From: an uncultured Bacilli bacterium
GTDB lineage: Bacteria; Bacillota_I; Bacilli_A; RF39; UBA660
Assembly: GCA_934101115.1 (NCBI GenBank)
Contig: CAKOPW010000002.1
Location: 1-64,000, forward strand
Direction: 5' to 3'
Length of the DNA: 64,000 bases
Below, piece after piece: positions 16,503 through 25,575 of this stretch; the stretch's first letter is position 1, and each line of letters opens with the position of its first letter. The position numbers and the translations under genes were made by a program. Below the pieces are notes generated by a model. The model saw nothing but the letters and a program-made list of their open reading frames with translations, was not told the DNA's origin and made no database searches.

Positions 16503-18321
16503 TTATTTAATTTATATATTTGGAATTATTCCAGTCATATGGCTAGGAGTACTTATAGCACCAATATCTTCTAATGGACTATTTAATATTATTGAAGGTT
16601 TTAGTAATGCTATAAGCCATCCGTTTAATATGATTTTTTGTAAAAATACTATACCAGTAGTATTTATTTTTGTTTTAGCTTATGTATTTGGAATAACAAT
16701 ATATTTAATGGATAAAAAGAATTATAGAAGAAGAGAAGAACATGGCTCAGCTAAATGGGGAAATGTTCACGAGTTAAATAAGAGATATTCTCAAATTCCA
16801 TTTGAAGTTAATAAAATATTGAGTAGAAATTTTTCTATAGGGTATGATGCCCATAAGCATATGAGAAATTTAAATACTATTGTGATTGGTGGTAGTGGTG
16901 CTGGTAAAACAAGATTTTATGCTAAGCCTAATGTGATGCAAGCCAATACATCATTTGTAATATTAGATCCTAAGGGTGAAATAACTAGAGCAGAAGGTAA
17001 TTTATTAAAACAAAAAGGTTATGAAGTTAAAGTGTTAGATTTAATTAATATGGAAAAATCTCATTGTTATAATCCATTTGTTTATATAAAAGATGAGAAT
17101 GATGTTCAAAGATTAGTTACAAATCTTTTTAAGAGTACCACTCCTAAAGGTGCAACATCTCAAGATCCATTTTGGGATACTGCCGCTTCCATGTTACTTT
17201 CTGCTTTAATATTTTATTTAAAGTATGAGGCACCCGAAGAAGAACAGAATTTTCCTATGGTAATGGAAATGATAAGAGCTGGAGATGTTAAAGAAGATGA
17301 TGACTATTATGTAAGTCCTCTTGATATGCTATTTAATGAATTAGAAGCAAGAGAGCCAGATCATATTGCTATAAAATATTATAAAGGATATAAATCTGGT
17401 GCTGGTAAAACATTAAAATCTATACAAATAACTTTAATAAGTAGATTAGAAAAATTTAATCTTGATTCAATGAGTAAACTTACTCAAACTGATGAATTAG
17501 ATTTAGGTTCATTAGGAGAAAAGAAAGTAGCCTTATTTGCAATCATACCTGATACAGATAAGTCTTTTAATTTTATAGTCAGTATTTTATATACTCAATT
17601 ATTTCAGCAATTATTTTATTTAGCAGATAATGTTTATAATGGTGCACTTCCTGTTCATGTGCATTTTTTAATGGATGAATTTGCTAATGTAAGTTTGCCT
17701 GATGATTTTGAAAATATTTTATCTACAATGAGAAGTAGAAATGTATCTGTATCCATTATTTTACAAAATTTGGCACAACTAAAAGCACTTTTTGAAAAAC
17801 AATGGGGATCTATAGTTGGTAACTGTGATGAGTTTTTATATCTAGGTGGTAATGAGCAAGAAACTTTTAAATATGTTTCAGAATTACTTGGAAAAGAAAC
17901 TATTGATACAAATACTTATGGTAAAACAAGTGGATTAAAAGGTAATTATTCTACCAACTATCAAAATGCAGGAAGAGAGTTGCTTATGCCTGATGAAGTA
18001 AGAATGATTAATAATAAACAATGTATTTTATTTATAAGAGGTGAAAGACCAATTATAGATTTAAAATTCGATATAAAAAAACATCCAAATATTAATTTTA
18101 CTCCAGACGGAAATGGAAAAAATTATTATCATGGAACAACTAATGAATCTATTGGAGAAGTTAGTATTTCTTTAATAGATGAAAATACTGAATTTAATGA
18201 AATAGAAAAAATTAAAAATAAATATGAAGTTATCTATTCAGAAGAGATAGATGATTTTTTAGAAAGAAAGGGAAAATATGAAAGAAAAAGAAAAGCAACA
18301 AAACAAACTAAAAAAGACTGA
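16489..18321 (+). CDS. virD4: VirD4/TraG-family type IV coupling protein
   Basis: A 610-residue membrane ATPase that passes the relaxase-DNA complex to the secretion channel. Two N-terminal TM helices lie at about 6-27 and 51-73. They are followed by the HGSAKWG motif, Walker A GGSGAGKTRF, the VLDPKGE motif and Walker B FLMDEFANV. It starts with TTG at 16489 after an AAGGAAG site, inside the end of the preceding gene. The length is normal for the family. Its last 44 bases overlap the next gene. Confidence 0.93.
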   Translation: MKKDNYLIYIFGIIPVIWLGVLIAPISSNGLFNIIEGFSNAISHPFNMIFCKNTIPVVFIFVLAYVFGITIYLMDKKNYRRREEHGSAKWGNVHELNKRYSQIPFEVNKILSRNFSIGYDAHKHMRNLNTIVIGGSGAGKTRFYAKPNVMQANTSFVILDPKGEITRAEGNLLKQKGYEVKVLDLINMEKSHCYNPFVYIKDENDVQRLVTNLFKSTTPKGATSQDPFWDTAASMLLSALIFYLKYEAPEEEQNFPMVMEMIRAGDVKEDDDYYVSPLDMLFNELEAREPDHIAIKYYKGYKSGAGKTLKSIQITLISRLEKFNLDSMSKLTQTDELDLGSLGEKKVALFAIIPDTDKSFNFIVSILYTQLFQQLFYLADNVYNGALPVHVHFLMDEFANVSLPDDFENILSTMRSRNVSVSIILQNLAQLKALFEKQWGSIVGNCDEFLYLGGNEQETFKYVSELLGKETIDTNTYGKTSGLKGNYSTNYQNAGRELLMPDEVRMINNKQCILFIRGERPIIDLKFDIKKHPNINFTPDGNGKNYYHGTTNESIGEVSISLIDENTEFNEIEKIKNKYEVIYSEEIDDFLERKGKYERKRKATKQTKKD

Positions 18322-18601
18322 ATCTAAATTAAAGATGATAGGTCTTTCTTTAGTTCCATTATTGAATATTAGTACTGTTTATGCAACAGATGATCCAATA
18401 GCAGCAGTAAACAATTTAACAAATTTTATTTTTACTTTGGTTCAATCTTTAGGGGCAATAATGCTAATCTTTGGTGTTGTCCAATTTGGTATGTCTTTTA
18501 AAAGTCATGATGCAAGCCAAAGAGCAAGTAGTGTAATGACAATAGGTGGAGGGTTAATAATTTGTTTTTCAAAAGCAATTATTACAAAAATATTAGGATA
18601 G
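18278..18601 (+). CDS. VirB2/Maff2-like small membrane protein of the conjugation channel
   Basis: A 107-residue protein. A Lys/Gln-rich N-terminal segment is followed by a hydrophobic helix ending VYA-TDD that looks like a signal sequence, then two hydrophobic helices (TNFIFTLVQSLGAIMLIFGV and SVMTIGGGLIICFSKAIITK). This is the pattern of VirB2/Maff2-type pilin-like subunits. ATG 18278 has an AAAGGGA site and overlaps virD4; the inner ATG at 18335 would start directly at the signal sequence. Confidence 0.7.
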   Translation: MKEKEKQQNKLKKTESKLKMIGLSLVPLLNISTVYATDDPIAAVNNLTNFIFTLVQSLGAIMLIFGVVQFGMSFKSHDASQRASSVMTIGGGLIICFSKAIITKILG

Positions 18602-18613
18602 GAGTTGTTATAA

Positions 18614-19450
18614 ATGAGTGATAATTGGGTTGTTCAAAACTTACAAAATGCACTTGATACATGGAACTCAAAATTAGCAGAAATTTGGAGTTTAGTTACA
18701 ACTACACCAGAGACCTTTAAAGGAGGTGCAATATGGAATGTAATTAAAGGTATTTATAATTCTATGCAAGGAATAGGACTAGGATTACTAGTTCTATTTT
18801 TTCTTGTAGGAATGATCAAAACATGTGGTTCTTTTGATGAAGTTAAAAGACCAGAACAGGTATTTAAATTATTTATTAGATTTGTTTTGGCAAAGATAGT
18901 TGTTACCTATGGAATGACATTAATGCTAGATGTATTTAAAATAACTCAAGGTATAACATCAAAAATAATATCTACAGCCAATATTACTTTTAGTTCAAAA
19001 AGTACCTTACCTAATTCTATAATTACAGCAATAGAGTCTTGTGGTTTCTTTGAATCTATTCCATTATGGGCAGTTACATTAATTGGAGGACTAGTTGTAA
19101 CTGTTTTATCATTTATTATGATAATGACAGTATATGGTAGGTTCTTTAAATTATATTTATATACAGCTTTAGCCCCGATCCCTTTATCAAGTTTTGCAGG
19201 TGAACCAACCAGTAATATTGGAAAATCTTTTTTGAAAAGTTACACAGCAGTTTGTTTGGAAGGAGCGATTATTGTATTATCTTGCATTATATTTAGTTTA
19301 TTTGCATCATCACCACCAGTAGTAGATTCAAGTGCAGCAGCAGTAACGCAGGTTTGGAAGTACGTTGGAGAATTAATATTTAATATGTTAGTTTTAGTAG
19401 GAACTATAAAAATCTCAGATAGAATAGTAAGAGAAATGATGGGATTATGA
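18614..19450 (+). CDS. VirB6/TrbL-like polytopic membrane protein
   Basis: A 278-residue protein with about five or six TM helices (for example GIGLGLLVLFFLVGMI, WAVTLIGGLVVTVLSFIMIMT, GAIIVLSCIIFSLFA). Motifs typical of ICE TrbL-like proteins are FDEVKRPEQVFKLFIRFVLAK and YGRFFKLYLYTALAPIPLSSFAGE. It forms part of the inner-membrane channel of the conjugation machine. A GGAGTTG site precedes the start. The usual next gene (prgI) is displaced by about 6.6 kb of cargo. Confidence 0.82.
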   Translation: MSDNWVVQNLQNALDTWNSKLAEIWSLVTTTPETFKGGAIWNVIKGIYNSMQGIGLGLLVLFFLVGMIKTCGSFDEVKRPEQVFKLFIRFVLAKIVVTYGMTLMLDVFKITQGITSKIISTANITFSSKSTLPNSIITAIESCGFFESIPLWAVTLIGGLVVTVLSFIMIMTVYGRFFKLYLYTALAPIPLSSFAGEPTSNIGKSFLKSYTAVCLEGAIIVLSCIIFSLFASSPPVVDSSAAAVTQVWKYVGELIFNMLVLVGTIKISDRIVREMMGL

Positions 19451-19517
19451 TATAATACTTTATGAAGACTATTAAATATAATATTAGCTAGACAAATAGT
19501 AATTTGTAAAAAATAAA

Positions 19518-19557
19518 TTGTAAGATTTAACTGACAATCATCGTTAATATATATGAG
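19518..19557 (+). promoter_or_regulatory. ECF-type promoter P1 (upstream of the inhibitor lipoprotein gene)
   Basis: The -35 element TTGTAAGATTT (19518-19528), a 13-base spacer and the -10 element CGTTAATATATA (from 19542), then TGAG. The same two elements with the same spacing occur at 20062-20101 before the ECF sigma gene, which strongly suggests that this sigma factor reads both. Confidence 0.75.
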
Positions 19558-19608
19558 AGCCGATAATAATGCACTCAAATATGTTATTGGTTGTTAGGAG
19601 GTGAAACG

Positions 19609-19995
19609 ATGAAAAAAACAATAGTTGCTATCTTATTAGTATTTGTTGTTACAATCACATTAACTGGTTGCAATTCTAATAAAAATACTAATGTAAAAAA
19701 AGATAAAACTAAATCTTCAGAAATTGTTGTAGAAATTAACAGTGGTATTCCTTATAACTGGAATTATACTATTGATGATAATAGTATTATTAAATTCAAA
19801 AACATGGATGAAGAAGAACCTGCTACTGTGGGTGGAAGTGTTGAACAACATTATATTTTTGAAGGACTAAAAGAAGGAAAAACAACTATAAAGTTTGAAT
19901 TGAAAAGTATAACTGATGATAGTGTTGATCAAACGAAAAGTTATGATGCTGTAGTTGATAAAAATTTAAATGTAACAATTACAGAAAAAAAATAA
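19609..19995 (+). CDS. Lipoprotein with chagasin-like (I42) peptidase-inhibitor domain
   Basis: A 128-residue lipoprotein. The signal ends in the lipobox LTGC (Cys near residue 21). The mature domain has a chagasin-family look: GIPYNWNYTIDD near the start, a Gly-rich VGGSVEQHYIFE loop and a strand GKTTIKFEL. Chagasin-type proteins block papain-like cysteine peptidases. The third family loop is not clear, so activity is uncertain. The ATG at 19609 follows TTAGGAGGTG. The gene has its own ECF promoter and terminator, making it a monocistronic member of the ECF regulon. Confidence 0.7.
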   Translation: MKKTIVAILLVFVVTITLTGCNSNKNTNVKKDKTKSSEIVVEINSGIPYNWNYTIDDNSIIKFKNMDEEEPATVGGSVEQHYIFEGLKEGKTTIKFELKSITDDSVDQTKSYDAVVDKNLNVTITEKK

Positions 19996-20002
19996 ACTAA
20001 TT

Positions 20003-20026
20003 GCAGATTTTAGTAATCTGCTTTTT
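20003..20026 (+). terminator. Intrinsic terminator of the lipoprotein gene
   Basis: GCAGATT (20003-20009), loop TTAGT, AATCTGC (20015-20021), then five T. Confidence 0.8.
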
Positions 20027-20061
20027 GTGTGGTAAAATAATATAAATAAAATTTAATTTTT

Positions 20062-20101
20062 TTGTAAGATTTGTACTGTTAATATCGTTAATATATACGA
20101 G
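20062..20101 (+). promoter_or_regulatory. ECF-type promoter P2 (autoregulatory, upstream of the ECF sigma gene)
   Basis: TTGTAAGATTT (20062-20072), 13 bases, CGTTAATATATACGAG (20086-20101). It matches P1 except for the spacer and one base near the -10. The transcript would start close to 20105, so translation must begin at the ATG at 20122, not at the longer reading. Confidence 0.75.
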
Positions 20102-20121
20102 TGCATAGTGAGGAGGTTCTT

Positions 20122-20679
20122 ATGGAAGACTTAGATATAGTAAATCTTATTTATAATAGAGATGATTTAGGTATTGAAGAATTAAGAAATAAGTATAATG
20201 ATTTATTATATAATCTGGCATTTGCCATTTTAAATAATAATAGTGATTCAGATGAAAGTGTCAATGACACCTATTTGAAAGTTTGGAAAACAATTCCACC
20301 GTATAAGCCAACATATTTAAAATCATTTGTTTGTAAAATAACAAGACAGATTTCTATTGATAAATATAGAAGTAATAATAGAAAAAGAAAAAAGGAAACA
20401 TCATTAAATGAATTAGATTATGATATTTCTAGTAGTTACAATTTAGATGATGAATTTTATAAAAATGAACTTGTTAGTTATATTAATTTATTTTTAGAAA
20501 AATTAGATGTTGAAACACAAATATTATTTATTAGAAGATACTTTTTAAATGAATCGGTAAAATCATTGTCAACTAGATTCAGTATATCTGAAACCAATAT
20601 AAGTGTTAAATTACTAAGAGTAAGAAATAAATTGAAAAAAACTTTAGAATTGGAGGGTTATAAAATTGAGAAAAATTAA
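20122..20679 (+). CDS. ECF-family RNA polymerase sigma factor (ICE cargo)
   Basis: A 185-residue sigma-70 family protein with only regions 2 and 4. Region 2 includes DSDESVNDTYLKVWKTIPPY, then LKSFVCKITRQISIDKYRS. Region 4 includes LDVETQILFIRRYFLNESVKSLSTRFSISETNISVKLLRVRNKLK. Such factors answer envelope signals and are usually held by a membrane anti-sigma, here probably the next gene, which overlaps by 14 bases. ATG 20122 follows AGGAGG. Confidence 0.9.
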   Translation: MEDLDIVNLIYNRDDLGIEELRNKYNDLLYNLAFAILNNNSDSDESVNDTYLKVWKTIPPYKPTYLKSFVCKITRQISIDKYRSNNRKRKKETSLNELDYDISSSYNLDDEFYKNELVSYINLFLEKLDVETQILFIRRYFLNESVKSLSTRFSISETNISVKLLRVRNKLKKTLELEGYKIEKN

Positions 20680-21256
20680 TTTATTAGATATTTTAGGATT
20701 AACAGATAATTCAATTATAAATAGAGCCATTGAAACAGATAGTAGTGAAAAATTAAAAGAATTAAAGATATTAGAAAAAAGAAAAAAACATTTGAAAATA
20801 TTTAAATATACCTCATTGTTTGCAGGAAGTTTTGCTGTCTTAATAATAGGAATAGTATTATTTAATAATACTACAAGTGATAACGATGTTTTTACCCCAA
20901 ATCCGATGATTGAAATAAAAGATATAAAAGAACTGGAAAGTTATATCAAATTAGATTTGTCAAAATATAAAATAAAAGAAATTATGGAAATGTATAAATT
21001 TAGTAATGAGAATTTAATACAAATAACATATACTGATGAATCTACCTTAAGAATAAGCAAAGGAAAAACTGATAACAGTGGAATATATGGTGCAACTTTA
21101 AAAGAAATTAAAAAAATTAATAATATCGATGTAAAAATTTATGAATTTGAAGGTACAAAATATGCTATATGGAATGATGAAAAAAAGAATTATACATATA
21201 GTTATATTTCCTGTGATAATGAAAATATTTATGATGTTTTATCAAAGGTTGTTTAA
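20666..21256 (+). CDS. Probable membrane anti-sigma factor partner of the ECF sigma
   Basis: A 196-residue protein starting with TTG after a GGAGGG site and overlapping the sigma gene by 14 bases. A charged cytoplasmic part (residues 1-46) precedes one TM helix (about 49-67), then an extracellular domain of about 125 residues. No zinc-binding HCC motif of the ZAS class is present. The topology and position fit an anti-sigma or signal sensor, but no family was recognised, so the role is inferred. Confidence 0.65.
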   Translation: MRKINLLDILGLTDNSIINRAIETDSSEKLKELKILEKRKKHLKIFKYTSLFAGSFAVLIIGIVLFNNTTSDNDVFTPNPMIEIKDIKELESYIKLDLSKYKIKEIMEMYKFSNENLIQITYTDESTLRISKGKTDNSGIYGATLKEIKKINNIDVKIYEFEGTKYAIWNDEKKNYTYSYISCDNENIYDVLSKVV

Positions 21257-21267
21257 AGAGGTGTAGT

Positions 21268-22671
21268 ATGAATTTTTTTAGTAGAAGTTTATTAAGCATT
21301 AAAAAAAGAAAAAATCGCTCATTTATATTATTTATGGCTGTGCTTTTAATCTGTAATGTTATGGCTGGTGCAATTTCTGTAAAAAATGCTCTTCTAAATA
21401 CCGAAAAATCATTTACGGATTTAATTCCCGTAGAAGTAAGTATAATTGATGATTATTCACTTTTTTTAGGAGATGACAATAGCAATTTATCAGAAGAAGT
21501 TGTAAAAAAAATTGGTAGTTCATCATATATAAAAAAATATTATTTCTATTATAAATATTGGCTTGGAAGTAACAAATTAGAAAATGGAAGTGAAGATCCT
21601 ATAGTAGGTGTAGAACAAGATAATGAATTTCATCCATTTAATTCTTTTGACATATTAGGAGCTTATAAAAAGACAGTTAATGAACAAGACGATGGCAATA
21701 TAAAAATTACATCAGGTAAAACATTTACTGATGAAGATATTAAAAATGGTAATAATGTAATATTAATATCAGAACAAGTGGCAAGTAAGAATAAGTTAAG
21801 TGTAGGAGACAAAATAAAACTTGGTAGTCAAATTAACCCTTATAGTGTCGATTCACAAGTTATTGAAGAAGAATATGAGATTATAGGTATTTTTGAAACA
21901 AAAACTGAATATGAAAAAAACAAAGACGGCACTCTTATTGAAATAGAAAGTGATTATGTAGATACAATTTATATGCCAAATGATGCAATAAAGAATATAC
22001 ATGATAAAGTAGTTGCTGAGGCAAAAAAACAAGATATTGAAAATTATGATACTTTTTCAATAATAACAAAATATCAATTAAATAGTATTGATGAAATAGA
22101 AGAATTTAAAAGTGAAAATTTACCTAACTTACCTAAAGGATATACATTTGAAGATAATTCAGCGAGTATTAGTAGTGTCATTGTTCCGATGAACAATATG
22201 AAAGATTTATCAAATATAATTGTCTATGCTTCCATTACAGCATCAATAATAATTATAGGTCTTATAATGGTTTTATTTTGCAAAGAAAGAAAAAAAGAAA
22301 TGGGAATTTATCTTGCCCTTGGAGAAAAAAAGATTAATATTGCAATGCAATTATTACTTGAAACTTTATTAGTATCTATTGTAGCAATAACAATATCAGT
22401 ATTTACTGGTAATATAATAGCAAAGAATGTATCTAATAAAATGCTTGCTAATCAAATTATTGAACAAAATACAAAAATAGAAAATAATCAAAATAATTAT
22501 AATTCTTATGATTTGATAGATAGTGAAACAATTACTGATAATTATATTGTTTCATTAGATATAAAGACCATTTTGATGATTTATATAGTTGCAATTATAA
22601 GTATTTCTTTATCCACTACACTCCCAATATATTATACACTTAAATTAAATCCAAGAAAGATACTTATGTGA
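21268..22671 (+). CDS. ABC transporter permease, FtsX/MacB type
   Basis: A 467-residue permease. TM1 is at about 18-37 (SFILFMAVLLICNVMAG), a periplasmic-core-like extracellular domain spans about 40-310, and three C-terminal TM helices (about 318-338, 365-385 and 435-460) form a FtsX-like domain with MGIYLALGEKKINI. MacB-type proteins move no small substrate across the lipid core but transmit force to extracellular substrates such as lipoproteins, peptides or toxins. A single four-TM unit implies a homodimer with the ATPase encoded next. Confidence 0.85.
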   Translation: MNFFSRSLLSIKKRKNRSFILFMAVLLICNVMAGAISVKNALLNTEKSFTDLIPVEVSIIDDYSLFLGDDNSNLSEEVVKKIGSSSYIKKYYFYYKYWLGSNKLENGSEDPIVGVEQDNEFHPFNSFDILGAYKKTVNEQDDGNIKITSGKTFTDEDIKNGNNVILISEQVASKNKLSVGDKIKLGSQINPYSVDSQVIEEEYEIIGIFETKTEYEKNKDGTLIEIESDYVDTIYMPNDAIKNIHDKVVAEAKKQDIENYDTFSIITKYQLNSIDEIEEFKSENLPNLPKGYTFEDNSASISSVIVPMNNMKDLSNIIVYASITASIIIIGLIMVLFCKERKKEMGIYLALGEKKINIAMQLLLETLLVSIVAITISVFTGNIIAKNVSNKMLANQIIEQNTKIENNQNNYNSYDLIDSETITDNYIVSLDIKTILMIYIVAIISISLSTTLPIYYTLKLNPRKILM

Positions 22672-22683
22672 TAGGAGGACTTT

Positions 22684-23367
22684 ATGGACAATAATTATAT
22701 ATTAAAAGCAGAAAAACTTTGTTATTACTACAAAGATGGCGATATGATAAGACATATACTCAAGGATATTTCATTTAATTTTGAAAGAGGTAAATTCTAT
22801 ACTATTTTAGGAGAGTCTGGATCTGGAAAAACAACACTACTATCTTTATTATCAGCACTTGAAGAACCTATTACTGGTATTATTAAATATGAAAATAAGG
22901 ATATAAAAAATATTGGATTAGAAGAATATAGAAGAAATAAAATTGGTATTATATTTCAAAGTTATAATTTAATAAATTATATGACAGCTCTTGAAAATGT
23001 ATATGTTGCGATGGGAATAACTGATAATAATATACCTGGCAATATAGAAGTGATTGCAAGAAATTTACTTAAGTTTGTTGGTATTGATAAGATTAAGGCA
23101 AATAGACCTGTTAATAAATTATCTGGTGGAGAGCAACAAAGAGTTGCAATAGCAAGAAGTTTATCGACTGATGTTGATCTATTATTTGCCGATGAACCTA
23201 CTGGAAATTTAAATCAAGAAATGTCCGAGGAAATAGTAAAGATTTTTAAAACTTTAGCACATGTACATAACAAGTGTATTATTATGGTAACCCATTCTAA
23301 GGAAATAGCCGATAAATCAGATTGCATTCTAACTTTAGAGAAAGGAACATTAAGAGAAAATGAGTAG
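22684..23367 (+). CDS. ABC transporter ATP-binding protein, MacB/LolD type
   Basis: A 227-residue nucleotide-binding subunit. Walker A GESGSGKTT, Q-loop IFQSYNLINYMTALENV, signature LSGGEQQRVAIARSL, Walker B LLFADEPTGNL and H-loop MVTHSKEIA are all intact. The FQSYNL and DEPTGNL motifs are characteristic of the MacB/LolD class, matching the preceding permease. A strong AGGAGGA site lies before the ATG. The end overlaps the PASTA gene by 8 bases. Confidence 0.9.
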   Translation: MDNNYILKAEKLCYYYKDGDMIRHILKDISFNFERGKFYTILGESGSGKTTLLSLLSALEEPITGIIKYENKDIKNIGLEEYRRNKIGIIFQSYNLINYMTALENVYVAMGITDNNIPGNIEVIARNLLKFVGIDKIKANRPVNKLSGGEQQRVAIARSLSTDVDLLFADEPTGNLNQEMSEEIVKIFKTLAHVHNKCIIMVTHSKEIADKSDCILTLEKGTLRENE

Positions 23368-24592
23368 TTTTTTAGAAAAATTTAACGAGGAAACGAGTGA
23401 TGAGACAAAAGGTATTATTACAGATGAAAATGAAATAGAAGAAGACACTTCGTATTTAGATAAACAGAGAAAAAAGAAAATAATTACTATGATCTTTAGC
23501 GTAGTTGCAATTATCGTTATTATTATTGCAGTTATACTTTCAAGGTTAGTTAAAGTCCCAGAGTTTGAAAATAGTCTTAGCACTATTGCTACAAAATGGG
23601 GAAATAACAATAATATTGAAATCAAGGAAGAACAAAAATATGATAATAAAGTATCAGAAGGAATAGTAATATCTCAATCTATAAAATCAGGTACTAAAAT
23701 ATTTAAAGGTAATCAAATCACTATTGTTGTTAGCAAAGGCAAAGATCCAAAAGAAAAAATAAAAGTTCCAGATCTTAAAACAGCAATTGCATCAGAAATT
23801 AAGGCATGGAAAGAAGAAAACGAACTTTCAAATGTTACTCTTAAAGAAGAGTATTCTACTACAGTAGAAATTGGAAATATAATAAGTTATGAATTTGATA
23901 ATATTGCAACTAATGAAAATAATTTTACGAGAAGTGATAAATTAACTATTATTATTTCAAAAGGAGTGCAAACATTATCAATGGAAGATTTTTCTAATAA
24001 AACAAAAGCAGATGTAACTAAATGGTGTTCTGATAATAAATTAAATTGCTCCATAAGCGAAAAATTTGATAAAGATGTTACTTTAGGTAATGTCATATCA
24101 CAATCTGTAAAAAAAGGAACGCAATTAGATGAGAAAGAAAAAATTTCATTTGTTATTTCACTTGGAGAAGGTATTACAGTTCCTAATTATTATAATGTTT
24201 CTGCTGATGATTCTACGGGAATAAATGATAAAATAAAAGTTAAAACAAGATATACTTATAGCATGAATGTTAGTTATGGTAAATTGATAAGACAATCGCT
24301 AAAAGCAGGAACTATAGTTAAATCAGATGATAATGAAATAACTCTAACTTATTCCTTAGGTGTTCCATATTTTGAAAGTTTAAATGGAACAAGCGAAAGT
24401 GAAATAGCAAAAATATTTTATGAATATAATCAAAAAGGTGTTAATTTTACATATACAATAAAATATGTGGATTCAGAAGAAGAAAAAGGTAAAATTATTT
24501 GGTCATCAAAATCTAATGAATTTGTATCTATGAAAGAATATATTGAAATTCATGTAAGTAATGGCTCAAAACAAATAATTAAAGAAAATTAA
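23360..24592 (+). CDS. Membrane protein with about five PASTA-like repeats and no kinase domain
   Basis: A 410-residue protein. An acidic cytoplasmic segment (1-34) precedes one TM helix (about 39-61), and the rest is extracellular. Five repeats of about 65-70 residues each show the PASTA pattern of a start VPEF/VPDL/VPNY, a helix and an end such as GIVISQSIKSGTKIFKGNQI. In Stk/PrkC kinases PASTA repeats sense peptidoglycan fragments or beta-lactams. Here the kinase is absent and the gene is part of an ECF-controlled ABC operon, so it may be the sensor or a wall-binding partner of the transporter. Confidence 0.8.
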   Translation: MSSFLEKFNEETSDETKGIITDENEIEEDTSYLDKQRKKKIITMIFSVVAIIVIIIAVILSRLVKVPEFENSLSTIATKWGNNNNIEIKEEQKYDNKVSEGIVISQSIKSGTKIFKGNQITIVVSKGKDPKEKIKVPDLKTAIASEIKAWKEENELSNVTLKEEYSTTVEIGNIISYEFDNIATNENNFTRSDKLTIIISKGVQTLSMEDFSNKTKADVTKWCSDNKLNCSISEKFDKDVTLGNVISQSVKKGTQLDEKEKISFVISLGEGITVPNYYNVSADDSTGINDKIKVKTRYTYSMNVSYGKLIRQSLKAGTIVKSDDNEITLTYSLGVPYFESLNGTSESEIAKIFYEYNQKGVNFTYTIKYVDSEEEKGKIIWSSKSNEFVSMKEYIEIHVSNGSKQIIKEN

Positions 24593-24617
24593 AACAACAA
24601 ATTACAATTTATCTAAC

Positions 24618-24646
24618 AGATCAGAATAGAAACTCTGGTCTTTTTT
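24618..24646 (+). terminator. Intrinsic terminator closing the ECF module
   Basis: AGATCAGA (24618-24625), loop of 8, TCTGGTCT (24634-24641), eight pairs with one G-U, then TTTTTT. It marks the right end of the ECF-sigma cargo and separates it from the conjugation genes. Confidence 0.8.
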
Positions 24647-24672
24647 ATGCAATAAGAAAGAAGGTGATTTAA

Positions 24673-25575
24673 TTGAATACAAAAACTAAAGATGAATTAA
24701 TAAAGATGTACTTAGAATCCTTAGAGGAAAATAAAATACCGTGGAGACAAAAATGGAATACTTCATTAAATATAAATGGTATTACAAATACTTCTTATAA
24801 AGGAATTAATCAGCTAATATTGTCTTATGTTTCGTATAAAGAGCATTATGATGATAATAGATGGTTTACTTATGTTCAAATTAAAGATAAAGGGTATAAA
24901 TTAAAAAATAGTAAAGGTAAAGGTGTTCCTATAGAATTTTGGTCAGTTTATGACATTAAGAATAAAAAGAGAATTTCTTTTGAAGAATATAACAAAATAA
25001 TAGACAAGTCTCCTGAACTTAAAAAACAATATAAGACATTTTGTAATGTTACTTATGTATTTAATGGTAGTTTAATAGAAGGACTTAAAGAAATAGATAA
25101 AGTAAAAAAAAATAATATTCAAGTAAATAGCTATATAAATAAAATTATAGATAAGTTAAAGGTTAAATATAAAGAAGAAGGTGATAAGGCATTTTATAAT
25201 ACAAAAGAAGATCAAGTAGTATTACCTGAAAAAAATAAATTTTTTGATAAATATTCATATTATGCAACACAACTTCATGAATTATGTCATTCTACTAGAC
25301 ATGAATCTAGGCTAAATAGGTTTTATATTAATAATAAACAAGATTACGCAAGAGAAGAATTAATTGCTGAAATTAGTTCTTCTTTTTTGATGCAAAAATT
25401 AGATATAAATCCAAAGACTGAGGATTATAACAATCATAAAGCATATATTCAAAGTTGGATTCAAATATTAAAAGATAAACCTAATGAATTATTTAAAGCA
25501 ATAAATGAGTCAAATAAGGTATGTGAATATATTGAAGATAAAATGAGAAGTAAAGAAAGGAAAAATATTAGATGA
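24673..25575 (+). CDS. ArdC-like antirestriction protein with zinc metallopeptidase domain
   Basis: A 300-residue protein. The N-terminal half resembles the ArdC single-stranded DNA-binding domain (NKIPWRQKWNTS, TSYKGINQLILSY, FTYVQIKDKGYKLKNSKGKG). The C-terminal half has the zincin motif HELCH in ATQLHELCHSTRHESRLNR and the downstream Glu in EELIAEISSSFL. ArdC-type proteins protect incoming single-stranded DNA against restriction. Translation starts with TTG after an AAGAAGGTGAT site. It lies immediately right of the ECF module. Confidence 0.82.
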   Translation: MNTKTKDELIKMYLESLEENKIPWRQKWNTSLNINGITNTSYKGINQLILSYVSYKEHYDDNRWFTYVQIKDKGYKLKNSKGKGVPIEFWSVYDIKNKKRISFEEYNKIIDKSPELKKQYKTFCNVTYVFNGSLIEGLKEIDKVKKNNIQVNSYINKIIDKLKVKYKEEGDKAFYNTKEDQVVLPEKNKFFDKYSYYATQLHELCHSTRHESRLNRFYINNKQDYAREELIAEISSSFLMQKLDINPKTEDYNNHKAYIQSWIQILKDKPNELFKAINESNKVCEYIEDKMRSKERKNIR

